The translations under genes were made by a program, and so were the position numbers. Source: Sternotherus odoratus (Eukaryota > Chordata > Testudines > Kinosternidae). From it: a stretch of DNA of 64,000 nt. The notes beneath the pieces are model-generated. The model searched no databases. It saw only the letters and a program-made list of their open reading frames with translations, and had not been told where the DNA came from. The first letter of the stretch is position 1. Each line of letters opens with the position of its first letter. Where the stretch lies: assembly GCA_032164245.1 (NCBI GenBank), contig JAVMKO010000001.1, positions 251,543,644-251,607,643 of the forward strand. The letters run 5' to 3'. Below are positions 49,811-62,956 of the stretch, piece after piece.

Positions 49811-50307
49811 AGAACTCATAGTGGCAAGTCATTTCAAGTGTATTTTTCCCCCATTCCATGCAAGTGCGGAGTACGAACTCCATACAAATCGAACATCCTA
49901 GACTGTGTCTACCTCTGTGTTTGTACATCTGCCATAATGGGGCTTTCATCCCAATTCAAGCATCTGGACAGTACTGTTATTAATACAATTTATATTGCAA
50001 GATTTTCTAGGGGGGGGGGGCCGATAAAGGATGAAGTCCCCGTTGTTCTCTACAAACACGTCAGACAGTCTCATCATCGGGGAAGCCATGAAATAAAATA
50101 TCAAATAATAATCCAGTCTCATTAAAATTACAGCCTAGAAAATAAACTACAGAACGTTAAATTGCCATTCAGAATTTCCCAAGGGATCACCTGTTTAGAA
50201 TATACAAATGTTTGCGTGCAGCTATTCCTCTCCTGCAAAGCTCGAAACTGAACCAAATCAAGCTGTGCCAGGGCACCCAGACACTGCAGTTGTATTTAGA
50301 AAAGTAA

Positions 50308-50326
50308 GCAAAAAAAAAAAAAAAAA
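50308..50326. repeat. Poly-A tract
   Basis: A pure A run of about 18 bases with no recognisable retroposon upstream. Confidence 0.75.
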
Positions 50327-52690
50327 GTGATGCTTATTTGCTGTTTCCTTTACCCAGCTTCACATTCCTTGCAGCTTTTCTGTGCTGAAATCTAGTCTGA
50401 ACAATTGACTCTTAAGGAAACAAACAGATCTGAAGTGGACTGAAGATTGCAGACTTATGAGGCAATCTCCTTTGATTCATCAGGGACATAGGAAAAGAGA
50501 TGATTATATTCATTTTAATAAAAGTGGAATCGCTTAGCTGGCATAGCTGCCCCTTGCATTTATTTCTTCCTTAGTTTCATCTTCTGTCTCACCACCAGTG
50601 CACTTCAATTCTCCACGGCAATCAGAACTGACAGTCTTGCTGGAAGCAGCGGCAGGACCTTGTTTGATCCAGGGCCTTCAGGCGGTGAAGTGAGTGTCAG
50701 CGCAGCCTTCCCTCATTAAAAAGAAAAGAAAACAAAACATCTGGTCACTGACAATCTCGCCCAGATGAAATTGACCACTCAAGTGAGCTCAGAGTCCCCC
50801 GGTGAAGCAAGTCACTTCACGTGTCCCTACTGTTCGCGGAATATACATTCCAGTCACATCCACTGGGTTCTCTCTTAAAAACATGTTTCCCTTACTCTGA
50901 GCACTTCCATCATAGCTAATAAAAATCAAGCTGTATTCGTTCCAGTTCACGCATCCTCACGCTTTGGGCTTGGAGGAAATCATCATTTGCGAATCTGAAA
51001 CTCTCTCGGTTTGCAGTGGGGTAAGTGCCAGGGGCCTTAGTGAAGGATCCAAGAAGGCAGGCTGAAAGTGGGTCTTTATGCTCAGGGATGGGGCGAGTGC
51101 CTGGCTCCCTGATGACCTTTCCATGGCCTTCCTACCTTAGCTTTCATGGGGCGAAAAGTGAACAGAGTCCCTGGGGCCTTGTCTGTACTGAGGCATATCC
51201 TGGATTCAGCACTAGCGCTCACCGCCATAAACAACATTACATCTGGGGTTTACTCTGACTGAGCTAATTGAGATTTACCCCTAGGTGCAAATAGGATAAC
51301 CCCTGACTAAGGCACTTGAAAAACTCCAGCCTGCTTCTCCTACACATAGGGGTCAGCAGTGATGTAGCGACACCAAATGTTGGCCCACTGATTGCCGAAT
51401 CAGAGCTATTCCTGACCGTCGATAAGGCCCCATTCTCCTCTCATCCCAGTCTTTTAGTGGCGAACCTCCACTAACATATTCCTGATTTACACCCGCTGGG
51501 GAGAATAATCAGGCCCAGAGTCTCTGGCAATAAGTTGGGTAGCGAGTTGAGCCCAGGTGCCACCTTTGGGAACACTACGTGTTGTTTGTGGGTAACGAAT
51601 GCACTTGGAAGCATTTCTCAGAGAGAATTCCTAGCAGGCATAAGAGCTGAATGAAACTCCATCAAGCTCCAGTGCACGCTGTGAGTATACAGAGAAGACT
51701 CCCTCCCTCTGGGATTAACCAAGGACCGGGGAGGGAATCTTATTATTTGATGTTTATTATTTGTATTACTGCACATCCCAAGCCAGCTGCAGGAGGAGGG
51801 AAATGTAATCCTCTTAAGTGAGGTGAAACACAAAGTATCGCACTGAGAACTGTCAGCAAAATTATTTCTAATTGTAAACTCCCTCTACATGTCCCAAAAG
51901 ATAAAGAACTAATATGTACACAAGGTGAAAGAGACTTTTGTATACAGCAACTTAGGCACTAAAGGTGAATTTTCACACAGCAGTAAGCTTGGAAATATAC
52001 TCTGTCAAAAGAATTTAGCTCAGCCTGTATTTTTCTTTGTGATATTTAAAGATAGTTGTGCTTGCCTAGGTGATCTTTCCTTCCAAGCGGTGACTGCTTG
52101 ATCCCACAGTATTCAGAATCCTCTGCTTCCATAGTCGATTGCTATGGAAATGCATAGAATGGCGATTGCTATTTGTAAAGCCCTGACAGGTACAGATCTG
52201 AACATGAAGGCACGGACAGTCCCTGCTCGCAGGAGCTTACAGACTACAACTGGTGGACAATACAAAACGCACTGAGACCCCCCTCAGAGGAAGGGCCCCA
52301 AACGCAGAATTGTGACTTTACTGCAAAACAGGCAGGACTTGCTGTGAGTGAGCAAACAGCAAATGGACCCGCTTCTCTTCTAATGAACACCAGCATCAAA
52401 GTGAATTCCACCAGGTCCAGTTCTGCTTTCAGTTACTCAGGTGTAAATCTGGAGTAACTGAACTGACTTCAATGGAGTTTCTTCAGATTCACTGGAGTAA
52501 TGACAGCAGGGTTGAGCTCAGCAAAGTTACAGTGGTGCTAGAGGGGAATCAGGCCCTAATATCTTTGACAATTAACAAAAATCGATAAGAATTAATAAAT
52601 CCATTGTTTGGACACACTTGATTTCTGCTCAGCTTCTTGGTAAGTTTCCTCCGTGTGTAAGACCTTCTCATGAAAGGAAGTTGAAGACTA

Positions 52691-52938
52691 AGGGCTTGTC
52701 TACATGAACATTTAGTTGGCGGCAATCTGGGGTATGAATCTACCCTGCACTAACTGTCCGGCTGGGCCCTGCCGAGGTGCATTAACAGTTTGTTAGAGCA
52801 CTTTAACCCACTCCCGTTCTAAAGCAGGGTTGATCATGTCATCAGGGTCCACATGGACTGTTAGCATGTGGCAGGTTAGTGGAGTGTAGATTCACATCTC
52901 AGATTGCCACAAGCTAAATGCTTGTGTAGACAAACCCT
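52691..52938. mobile_element. MITE with 25-bp terminal inverted repeats
   Basis: The left end agggcttgtctacatgaaca is matched by the complement of tgcttgtgtagacaaaccct at the right, continuing inward as tttag and ctaaa. The target-site duplication is unclear. Confidence 0.7.
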
Positions 52939-55900
52939 AAGAGTTCAGTCACTAGGACAAATCCCCAGTATGTTATTTTGCTCCCTTTCAGGCCCCCTCC
53001 TTAATTGGACTTGTTCCCTCTTGCCACTGAGCACAAGATGCAGTGCTACATTTTTCTGCCAATGGACAAAATGACAGAAGGGATGTGGGAGGGGAAAAAA
53101 AAATCAACAGACGTATAGCGGATCCTTTTTGTCTCTTGCTTGAGAGGTCAAGCAGTTCAGGAAGCCAGTATAAGCCATGGGGACCTCTCTCTGTAACGCA
53201 GCACTTTCAGGCTGCTACCCTAATGACCACCCTGGTCATCAATACCCACAGACAGAGACCCCACACTTCTCATGGGGGCGGCACGCTAGGTAGAAGTAAC
53301 CAGAAAAGCTTGTGTAAAGAAAAAATGTAAGTGCTGTATAAATTCTAAACCATCCATGTACATTGGTCAGTTCTTCCCTCCGTGGCACTAATGTTAGACC
53401 TATGTACTCCCCTTGAAATCAAGGGAGGTGCAGCAGCACAGATGTGGTGTAACAGAATGGAGCGTCAAGCCCTAATATGCAGGCTTACAAATTACAGACA
53501 TTTTAAAACAAAACAACTCCACACTGTTCCTCCATCATATTCCTGCCCAGACCTGAGTTCAGGGTCTGTGCTTTCCCTACCACAGCCGATGTTATGGCAA
53601 CCAGCTAAAATAGCTCCATTCGGCACGGTTCTAGGTGTTTGTACAATAATCAACACAGGGTCCAATTCTGATGTCCTTACTGACGCTGAGTCGTACTTAC
53701 TCAGATAAGTACCAATAGCTCTATCGGAGTCATTAGCAGCACTCATGGTAGCGCACCTCAGTGTAAACCAAAGGGTGGCAGAACTGGGCTAGACTAAAGT
53801 TACAATCTGTTCTGCACAAGGGGGCAGCATTGTGCTCTTGTCATAGGATGGTAGAGCTAACGATGACTCCCAGTCAAAATACCTTCTCTGCTCTCCCCCA
53901 TGACATGGGCTGGGGGAACAAACTCCTTCATTACTTTTAGTGTAGCAGTTTACTCCTGTCTAGGCACCCAGCCAGCTACTCTGCCATTACCTTACTTAGG
54001 AGCCCATCTAGCCCGTAGTGTCTAGATTCCTTCTGGCCCAGATTCTCATAGCGTTGCTCATCCTAAGTGGCACCTGATTTCATTCCTACTGAAGTCAATG
54101 ACACGCACCACACATGGAATCAGGTGCATTCAACATGAGTAAAGGTATCAGAATCTGGCCTCGCTACAAAAATGAGACCAGTGTTACTCAGAGAAGAGCT
54201 TAAGACTCAGTGGCAGTTTCTATCGCTGGGCCTGATTCTCCATCACCTGGCACCTTGTGCAGTCATTTACCCCTCAAAGTACGTGTAAAATGCTAGTAAA
54301 TGAGAATAGTTACTTCTCTGCATTCATGTTGCACAGGTGTAAATGGTTATCCCAGGTTCAGCGGAGGGAAGAATAAGGCCATTAGTCTCTATCTTTGGTG
54401 TTTTTAACTCACCTGTCATATGGGTATTTAAATGACAAGTTCTACCAGCGCATCCCAGGGCAGGCTGGGCACATATTCTATTCACAGTTGAGGAACTTAC
54501 GTTTCTGAAATACTCTCTACAAGCTTCATCGTTCAACAGGAAAGCAGTTATATGACATAATAAAAAAGAATGGGTTGGTCCATAAATTGCAGTTATCGGG
54601 GAGTATTTATGGATTCTTGTCATAAAAGAACAGAGATAAAGTGTTGCTAGATAGTCCGAATGCAAAGAATTCCCAGAACATAACATTTCTAGTTATACTG
54701 GCTCCGTCGTGCTTTGAAAGTAAAAACGATTGTTCTGATGATACCACAGAAGACTTCTTATATTTAGCTTGAAGTAATATTTCTAGTTCGAGTCAGAAAC
54801 CGGCGTAGGGCTTTGTTTTCCAACCCTGCACTAGGTTTCAGGCAGAAATATTTTTGACCCATTTCTTTATCCAGGGCCTGGTTCTTCAGTCACTGATGTG
54901 AATTTCATACCGTACCAGCGTAACTCCATTGACGTCAGTGGAGTTACTCCTGATTCACCAACAGGAGAGAAGAATCAAGTCCATGTAACAGTGCATGAAG
55001 CCCTTTTCTTTACAGAGGGAAAGTATTTTAAGAGGGCCCAGTTCTGCAACCTTTACACATGGCAAATAATACTTACATTAGTCCCTTGGGTCCATACATA
55101 GGCCCCAAACACAGGGCTAAATGCAAGTTTCACCATGTACCTTATAAAATGCTGGGACAGAAGTTAGGCACTAAGCTAAAATATACCAGGGATAAGGACC
55201 AAATTTAAGATACCAGTTTCTGGTCCCATTTATACTGGGGAAATCTGCAGGAACACCAAAGACATAAATATAGTTACTCCAGATTTACACAGGAATAAAT
55301 GAGTCACCTGACTATTCATATAGTTTCCAAAATAAGCATCTAGAATTCTAGTGCTATGGGTAGATCTCAGGGAGGAAAGACACTTACAGAAATGGCTGTT
55401 ATAACTACCGTAGCAGTTTAGCAACCGAAATTTACCAGAGTTTGACTTGCAAATGTGTAGGTGTGGGCGAGGTACTAAGATTCTATACACACACCTCTCC
55501 TCTCTTTCCAGTACGGTTATTAGCTTTCCCATCCAGCCGTGCTGGAACAGGGGGTGCAGAGAGCCATTTAACTAAACTGTAAACCGTGGATATAATGGAA
55601 ACCTCTTTAAACCAGAGGATGTGGCATTCCCTCCTCCCCAGCACTCCAGCTAACCAGTACCTATGTTTCCATCTATATGCCTGCTTCAAAACAGTTTGCC
55701 CTTGGAGAAGCCCTCGCCTTTTTTCAGGCCTGCTGCCAGTATTTTGGGAAGGTTTTGTTGGTTTTTCATTCAGATTGCAGAAGGGAAAATTTGGAGGTCA
55801 ATACAAACTAGAGAAAGTATTTAATATTAAGCGCTATTAAGGCAGCCACAGCGTTTAATATTCACAGCTCGACTCTCCTAAACCTCTTCCAGGAATAAAA

Positions 55901-56439
55901 TCTCAGACAGCTGTCTCAGCAAAGTGCAGTTTTTACCTCTTCTTTCTGAAGAAACATTTGGGTGAATGAGAACCACCCTCTTCCTGAGTCAAATCAGTCC
56001 AAGACTTGCCAAACACACAGACCCCACAACTATGTCAGCCTAGTGTGTGCATAGCTGCTCACCTAGCCCTGCCTGCCCCCCCCTCCGCCTACCCCCGCTC
56101 GAGGAGGGGGACTTGGGCCAGTCCCAATTGGGGGTGGAGGGCTTAGGCAGGTCCCCTATGGTGTCCCGTTTTCCCTGTGGGAAATATGGTCACCTTAGCA
56201 ATATCTCAAGAACAGACAAAAAAACAACAACAAAAAACCAACCCCACACTAAAAAACCCTATCTCCCTGAGCAACCAGATTTTCCTTTCTCTCCCTCCCT
56301 GCAAACTTACTTCCCTTGTTTTGCAACATGTTCTGCCTCTCAGTGACACCAAGAACTAATTAGAGCACGAGAGACGCTCCTGCTTGTGAGCAGTGAAATG
56401 CACTCGCTCTACAATTCATTTCTCTCGTCTGTCCCACCT

Positions 56440-56780
56440 CTCCTGACCAGCCAGTCCCGCTCCTGATCAATTTTTAGCCCGGATGCCATCCCCGCGGCTC
56501 GACATTCCGCGCGCCTCGCTCAGACCTTCCTTTCGAATTCTCGCGACTCCAACGTTCGGAAAACATTGTCTCAACGTTCTCTCGGCCACCGGGACTAGCG
56601 GGCCCCCGCACGCCCAGAGCTCGTCTCGAACCCAGTTTAAACTTGCCCCGCCCTCAGCCGGCCCACAGCTGTTAGTGTGTTATGCTTCCTACTCCCATGG
56701 TAACCCGAGCACCGCTGCCTTGCCCTGATGGATGCTCGGCCAAGAGAGCAGATACCCTGCGTGGGGGATTGCTCGCAATT
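56440..56780. promoter_or_regulatory. CpG island with GC box and X-box-like site: candidate promoter
   Basis: Within about 200 bp there are more than 15 CpG dinucleotides, while surrounding DNA is CpG-poor. No transposon is recognisable here. A GC box (ccccgccc) lies at 56646-56653. A 14-mer at 56691-56704 (actcccatggtaac) matches 11 of 14 positions of the RFX X-box core, with an intact GGTAAC half. RFX sites mark ciliary and testis genes. The minus-strand ERICH6 gene needs a non-coding first exon upstream of 41820, so this is the natural candidate, but direction and target are inferred. Confidence 0.5.
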
Positions 56781-57876
56781 TACTCGTTTTTCTGGCTCGG
56801 GAAACTCCTTAGGCATCCTGTGCTAATGGCCTGGCACAGACTTAAATCGCATTCCTTAATATAACTGGAACATTACCTGGACTGCAGTAGGCATAGACTG
56901 GAGAGGGATGGGGGCTTGGGAGAGGCTGTTTTCCTGGAAGCCAAAATCCTCTGGCCAGGAAGAGTCCAGCGACACCTTTCTTCAGAGCCAAAATGTGAGC
57001 GCCTATGTCCTGGACTAAGTATGGCTTTCTGCCCCCTGATTTTCCCCAGAACAAGGTATCCCGCTTCTCTTCCTGTCCTAAACTGTTGTGCAGTGCAGTG
57101 GTGCCCTCAGCCATAAATGTTCCCAGGGTACACACCCCTGGCAGTGGCTCCAGCTCATCCGTGTAGACCACTCTCAATAGCAGTGGTAAGGAGGAGCAAG
57201 TTTTGCCGTGGGCCCCCTTCATCATGACGGAGGGGAGCACCACTGGAAGCCCCATGTGCCAGGTTGTAGCGCCACTCGCTCAGTTTCCCCCTCCCCCCAC
57301 CAGTTGTCATGATAGTGGGACAGCAGGGCCAGATCTGGGTGGGCGGTGTGGTGGACAATGCTGCTCCTCCTTGTTGCTGCTGTGGGGCTAGTTCCTGCAC
57401 TAGGGCTTCCCCTTGGGCCAGCCTAACCTTGCCCTGCTGACAGCAGCCCCTATTCCCTTTGCTGTGCCTGGGCTGCAGGACTCACTCAGCAACAGCCTGA
57501 AGACATGTTGCAAGCATGGGAAGCTACAGTGAATGTCCACACTGGAGAGCCTGCTGGGAGAGGGGCAGCAGACAGTGCCACGTGAAAAAATTCTGGGGTT
57601 ACCCTGGTGCTTTGTTGTCCTGTACTGTTAATCAATAGCTTTGTTTCCACACAGGAGAGAGCTACAGTTCAGTGCTGAGTGATATGTTCCCTTGACATGC
57701 CACATTCCTCCTGGTGATCTAGGTATCGACCCAGGTTTTATATGGTTGTCCATTAACATGACATCTGATCAGATGAGTTTACAGTGCCTCTGTGTTTGGA
57801 AAGTCTTGGAAATAAGCGAAGGCTGGTTCTGTGCATCACTCAAATGTTTCTTCATAAAGAAGAGGGAAACTCTCTA

Positions 57877-58826
57877 GTTGGCAGCTGGTATCAAGTGGGT
57901 CTTGGGGCTGGTTTTCAACCTCTTCATTAATGATCTGGATGATGGGATGGACTGCACCCTCCGCAAGTTTGTGGATGACATTAAGCTAGGGGGAGAGGTA
58001 GATATACTGGTGGGTAGGGGTAGGGTCCAGCGTGACCTAGACAAATTGGAGGATTGGGCAAAAGAAATTTGATGAGGTTCAAGGACAAGTGCAGAGTCCT
58101 GCACTTAGGACGGAAAAATCCCATGCACGGCTACAGGCTGGGGACCGACTGGCTAAGCAACAGTTCTGCAGAAAAGGACCTGGGGATTACAGTGGACAAG
58201 AAGCTGGATATGAGTCAACCGTGTGCCCTTGTTGCCAAGAAGGTTAATGGCATATTGGGTTGCATTAGTAGGAGCATTGCCAGCACATCAAGGAAAGTGA
58301 TTATTCCCTTCTATTCGGCACTGGTGAGGTGACATCTGGAGTATTGTGTCCAATTTTGGGCCCACCACTACAGAAAGGATGTGGACAACTTGGAGAGAGT
58401 CCAGTGGAGAGCAATGAAAATGATTAGGGGGCTGGGCCACATGAGGAGAGACTGAGGGAACTGGGCTTATTTAGACTGCAGATGAGAACAGTGAGGGGGG
58501 GATTTGATAGAAGCCTTAAAAAAGATGAGCTCGGCTGTTCTCAGTGGTAGCAGATGATAGAACAAGAAGCAATGGTCTCAAGTTGCAGTGGGGGAGGTCT
58601 AAGTTAGATATTAGGAAAAACTATTTCACTAGGAGGGTGATGGAGCACTGGAATGGATTATCTAGGGAGGTGATGGAATCTCCATCTGTACAGGTTTTTA
58701 AGGCCCGGCTTGACAAAGCCCTGGCTGGGATGATTTAGTTGGTGTTGGTCCCGCTTTGAGCAAGGGTTTGGAGTAGATGACCTCCTGAAGTCTCTTCCCC
58801 ACCTAATCTTCTATGATTCTACAAAT
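57877..58826 (+). mobile_element. CR1 LINE, 5'-truncated, best preserved copy
   Basis: The frame reads FNLFINDLDDG and LRKFVDDIKLGGEVD (the RT active-site block, normally F-A-D-D), then EKDLGITVDKKLDM. The 3'UTR ends with tctatgattctac, the CR1 terminal octamer type. Stops and frameshifts make it inactive. The body is less diverged than the other copies. Confidence 0.88.
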
Positions 58827-58867
58827 CACATTTAAAGAGACAGCTTTTTTTTGAGTCTAGTGCTGAT

Positions 58868-60080
58868 GTGGACAGGTGTGACCAAGAACTCTGTTGTACT
58901 TTCTTGAAGTCTTCTGCTTCACAGATCTCACTGGCAGCTCCGGCTTTGTCTTTTATAGACTGTTTCATTGGTCCCAAGTCCTATATATTACTTAGAAGTG
59001 TATTTTTCATCTTTGTCATTATTCTTATGGGGTGGCCCTGTTCTGTTATTCTGGATGTTGAAATGAGAAAAATGACAATAACTGAAACAAAACTAAATGT
59101 GATAAGGTCAATGGCCATAATGCCATGTTGCCAGCAAAGCCCCGTGCTCTACGTGTCCTTCAGCTTGCTAGCACATCCTTGCTTTTCTCTTTGTGAAATG
59201 GCAATAGAAATTGAAAATGTCAGTGGATTTGACCTTTGCAATCACTCTGAAGGAGTTAAAATTGATAAGAGGAAAGTTGGAGACAGCGTAGTACTGGAGT
59301 AACTTATATCCCTTTTCCTACTCCAGCAACTGGGACTGCTTCCCCCATGGCAATTTAAGATTTTAATCTGACATCATGGAGGACTTGTTAAAGTCAAACT
59401 CCTAGACCATCAAGTTATGTATAGAAAGATGGCTAGAAAATATTATGATGCACTTTTAACAAGGTTGAGAAGGCTTGGAATTTTAGTTCAAGATGAGTGG
59501 CTTTGGGGAGAGAAGAATTTAGGGCTCTTTTTTAATCTGTATAATTGACTTCAATTTCCCTTTAGAAAAAGGTCAGTTCTTATCTTCCAATGATAACTGA
59601 GAGGAGGAACCCTTAAGACTATTCAGTAAGCAGGCAAAAGGATCAAAGAGATCTCAGCTTCTCCTATTTGATCTAAAACAGAGTTTACCGCATCTACACC
59701 CTAATCCTCTTTTATATTTAGATAGAGGACCGGGAGCATATGTAAGGAGAGTTTTTGAGATAACGGAGAGAAACCCCTGGAGCCAAAGTCATTATTTTTG
59801 CATGAAGTGTTTAATGCTAAACATAAATATTGAGAGAATTGAATTCCCAGGGCCTTGTAGACTTTACACTTACACTCCAGATCTTGCTTCACATCCAATT
59901 ATTAAGAGCATGATCTTAAATGATAGGAAAACTTTAAAGCGAAGACAATTAGAAGGCATTATTTTACAGTTAAAAGGAAAAAAAGCATTTTTTGATACAA
60001 AACAAAGCAAAATGGGACATATTAGCATCTCATCACAGACAGCACACTCCAGTGGGTCCGTAAGGGGGGAACCCAACTAA
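58868..60080 (+). pseudogene. Decayed coding-like region of unknown origin
   Basis: Three open segments lie in line on the plus strand. The first is 58868-59302. The second is 59377-59546, with residues MYRKMARKYYDALLTRLRRL. The third is 59603-60080, a stop-to-stop frame of 159 codons with residues NPLLYLDRGPGAYVRRVFEI, then NPWSQSHYFCMKCLMLNINI and IEFPGPCRLYTYTPD. The composition looks protein-like (aromatic, Cys and Pro-Gly motifs, charged helices) although the DNA is AT-rich. The segments are in different frames, as expected of an old retrogene, transposon or other relic. I do not recognise the family. Confidence 0.4.
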
Positions 60081-60700
60081 GGGAAATGACTTTCTGCTGT
60101 GATGATCCAAGAGTGGATTGAAGTGTGAGTTCCTGTGGTGCACATTCATCAGTCTCTCTATTGTACTTCTCATGATTTACGCCCCCACAGTCATGATTAC
60201 ATGGGGAAAAAATGATCTGCAGCTGGGTGACTCCAAAAAGCTACATTCTTTGTCCAAATCCAATCAAGTTCCATGGCGGGCAGGACTTTTGGTTTAGCAT
60301 TAATTTAATATATGAGGCCCTGAAAATAACCCTCATGGCTTTTCAAACCTCAGAGGTGAAAATAATGTTGCTTAAGTACTGAACAGCAGATTACCTCTGA
60401 AACCTTGTCATTGCTCATTCACGAGGGAGTTTAGCTTGCGTGAAGAATTGGACTCTACATCAGGATGGAATTTATTGCAAAATGTAGTCAAATATAATTT
60501 CTTGGGCAAATATAATTTCTAGGGTAGCTGCACTGGAGCTATTTATGGATTTACTCTGGATTTACACTGTTGCATAATGGACAGCAGAATTTTGCCTCTC
60601 ATCATTAGACTGCACATAAGTGAAATCCTCTTGGTGGTTCTTTGAAATGCGTAGTAACTATAGAATCAGAGAGGTAGCCGTGTTAGTCTGGAATAGCAGA

Positions 60701-60875
60701 GGTAACAAAGAGTCCTGTGGCACCTTAAAGACTAACTAAAGTATTGAAGCATAAGCTTTCGTGGGCTAATACCCACTTTGTATGCTTGCATCCGACGAAG
60801 TGGGTATTAGCCCCCAAAAGCTTATGCTTCAATACTTTAGTTAGTCTTTAAGGTGCCATAGGACTCTTTGTTACC
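60701..60875. mobile_element. Near-perfect palindrome, 77-bp arms
   Basis: The left arm 60701-60777 begins ggtaacaaagagtcctgtgg. The right arm 60799-60875 is its near-exact complement, ending ctctttgttacc. The 21-nt loop contains gcatccgacga. With the left extension starting at 60663 this is a known type of turtle interspersed repeat. Flanking tagtaactata occurs on both sides. Confidence 0.8.
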
Positions 60876-60962
60876 TATAGTAACTATAATATACTATAGT
60901 TATAATACAGTAGTATATTATTATTATAGTATATCTGTTATTATACTATAATTGCTATAGTA
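60876..60962. repeat. AT-rich low-complexity tract
   Basis: It consists of degenerate tatagta/actata repeats directly after the palindrome. Confidence 0.75.
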
Positions 60963-61473
60963 GAGGTTGAAAAAATGTTTCCACTCTGTGTGTGAAATTC
61001 TGGCTCCATTGACGTCAATAGGAGTTTTGTCATTGACTTCAATAGGGCCAAGATTTTACACTAAGACTTTATCTCCAGTTGCTCATAAATTCCTGAAACT
61101 TTAAGCTACTGAGCTGCATTTTTTGCTGGTAACAAAGTATTCAAATTGCAAATGAAACAAAGGAAAACTGCAAATCACATACACACTTAGCTGGTTTGAA
61201 TTCACATATGTGTGGGTACAACTGGTTCCAAAAAGGTTAAAACAAAAATAAATCATAGAAATTTTTTCCAGAATTTGTTTGTATATTTCACTGAAATGTC
61301 AAACCCTTAAAATATGGCCATCTCGAATGAACAGTAACACTCTGTGATTCAACCGTTCCGAAAACGCGAATAGCTCATGGATATGTGGAAGGAAGAAATC
61401 ATATTACTTAGCTACCTCAGACTCAGAACATGAATTTGAATCAAAAACTTAAGCTGGATTCATTCAAAGAGAC

Positions 61474-61597
61474 TAGGGTGACCAGACAGCAAGTATGAAA
61501 AATTGGGACGGAGGTTCGGGGGTAATAGGAGCCCATATAAGAAAAAGACCCAAAAATCAGGACTGTCATTATAAAATCAGGACATCTGGTCACCCTA
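61474..61597 (-). mobile_element. hAT MITE, copy 5
   Basis: Same family, minus orientation. The perfect 8-bp duplication is aaagagac (61466-61473 and 61598-61605). It lies 21 bp left of another hAT insertion. Confidence 0.9.
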
Positions 61598-61618
61598 AAA
61601 GAGACAAATGAACTAGAG

Positions 61619-62332
<714 letters not shown>

Positions 62333-62340
62333 AACTAGAG

Positions 62341-62956
62341 TATTTTTTTAGTACACTACATATACAGATTAAAGCACTGTCCTTTTCTGATAACAATTAT
62401 GTAACAATTTACCAATCATATTACACAGATGATAGTTCCGTCCTATATTATTGGGTGGTTTTCCTTTTAATCTTTATCAGATGAACAGAAAACTCTAGTG
62501 ATGACTGTGATGGACAGATCCAGAATTACTGGGCTTGTATTAGTAAAGAGCTTGAGAAATGACAGCCCTGCAGTTTGATAGGGGAAAAAAATGATGAAGC
62601 ATCTCAAAAATTCACTACTTTGACTGAACAAATGGGATCTGTTGGAATTTGTGTGATTTTTGTCCCATTACAACTGCTCTGGGAGCCTGTTTGCAGTGAG
62701 ACTCAGAAGACATTGGAATCTCTTTTTGCAGCTTTTGCTGAAACTAAACTTAAGTGGGTTATGGACATCTTTATACAATGGCTGTCGTGTACATAATGTC
62801 CTTCATACAACTACCCTGGGCATTTCATAATTCAAAGCTCTACAGCATTCCTACAAGACGTAAACATTCCACAACATGTCAAAGCCTGAGATCTCCCTTT
62901 ATGTCAGTACAGACAACGCTCCATCCTTACTACAGGATCAAAGGTGGTGCTAGCTT
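62341..62956. other. Unannotated spacer
   Basis: Between the hAT element and the terminal inverted repeat I see no gene or recognised repeat. Confidence 0.5.

Larger units (their letters stand above)
49811..56439. other. Non-coding stretch upstream of the ATG exon
   Basis: It has a poly-A tract, one MITE (52691-52938) and several copies of a faint amniote repeat with the 'gtaactccattgacgtcagt' type phrase (about 52440-52560, 54880-54960 and 55230-55290). No exon was found. Confidence 0.5.

Noticed and set aside
56842..57255. Minus-strand open frame of 137 codons beside the CpG island
   Set aside because: There is no recognisable domain, and the surrounding sequence looks like ordinary repeat-derived DNA.
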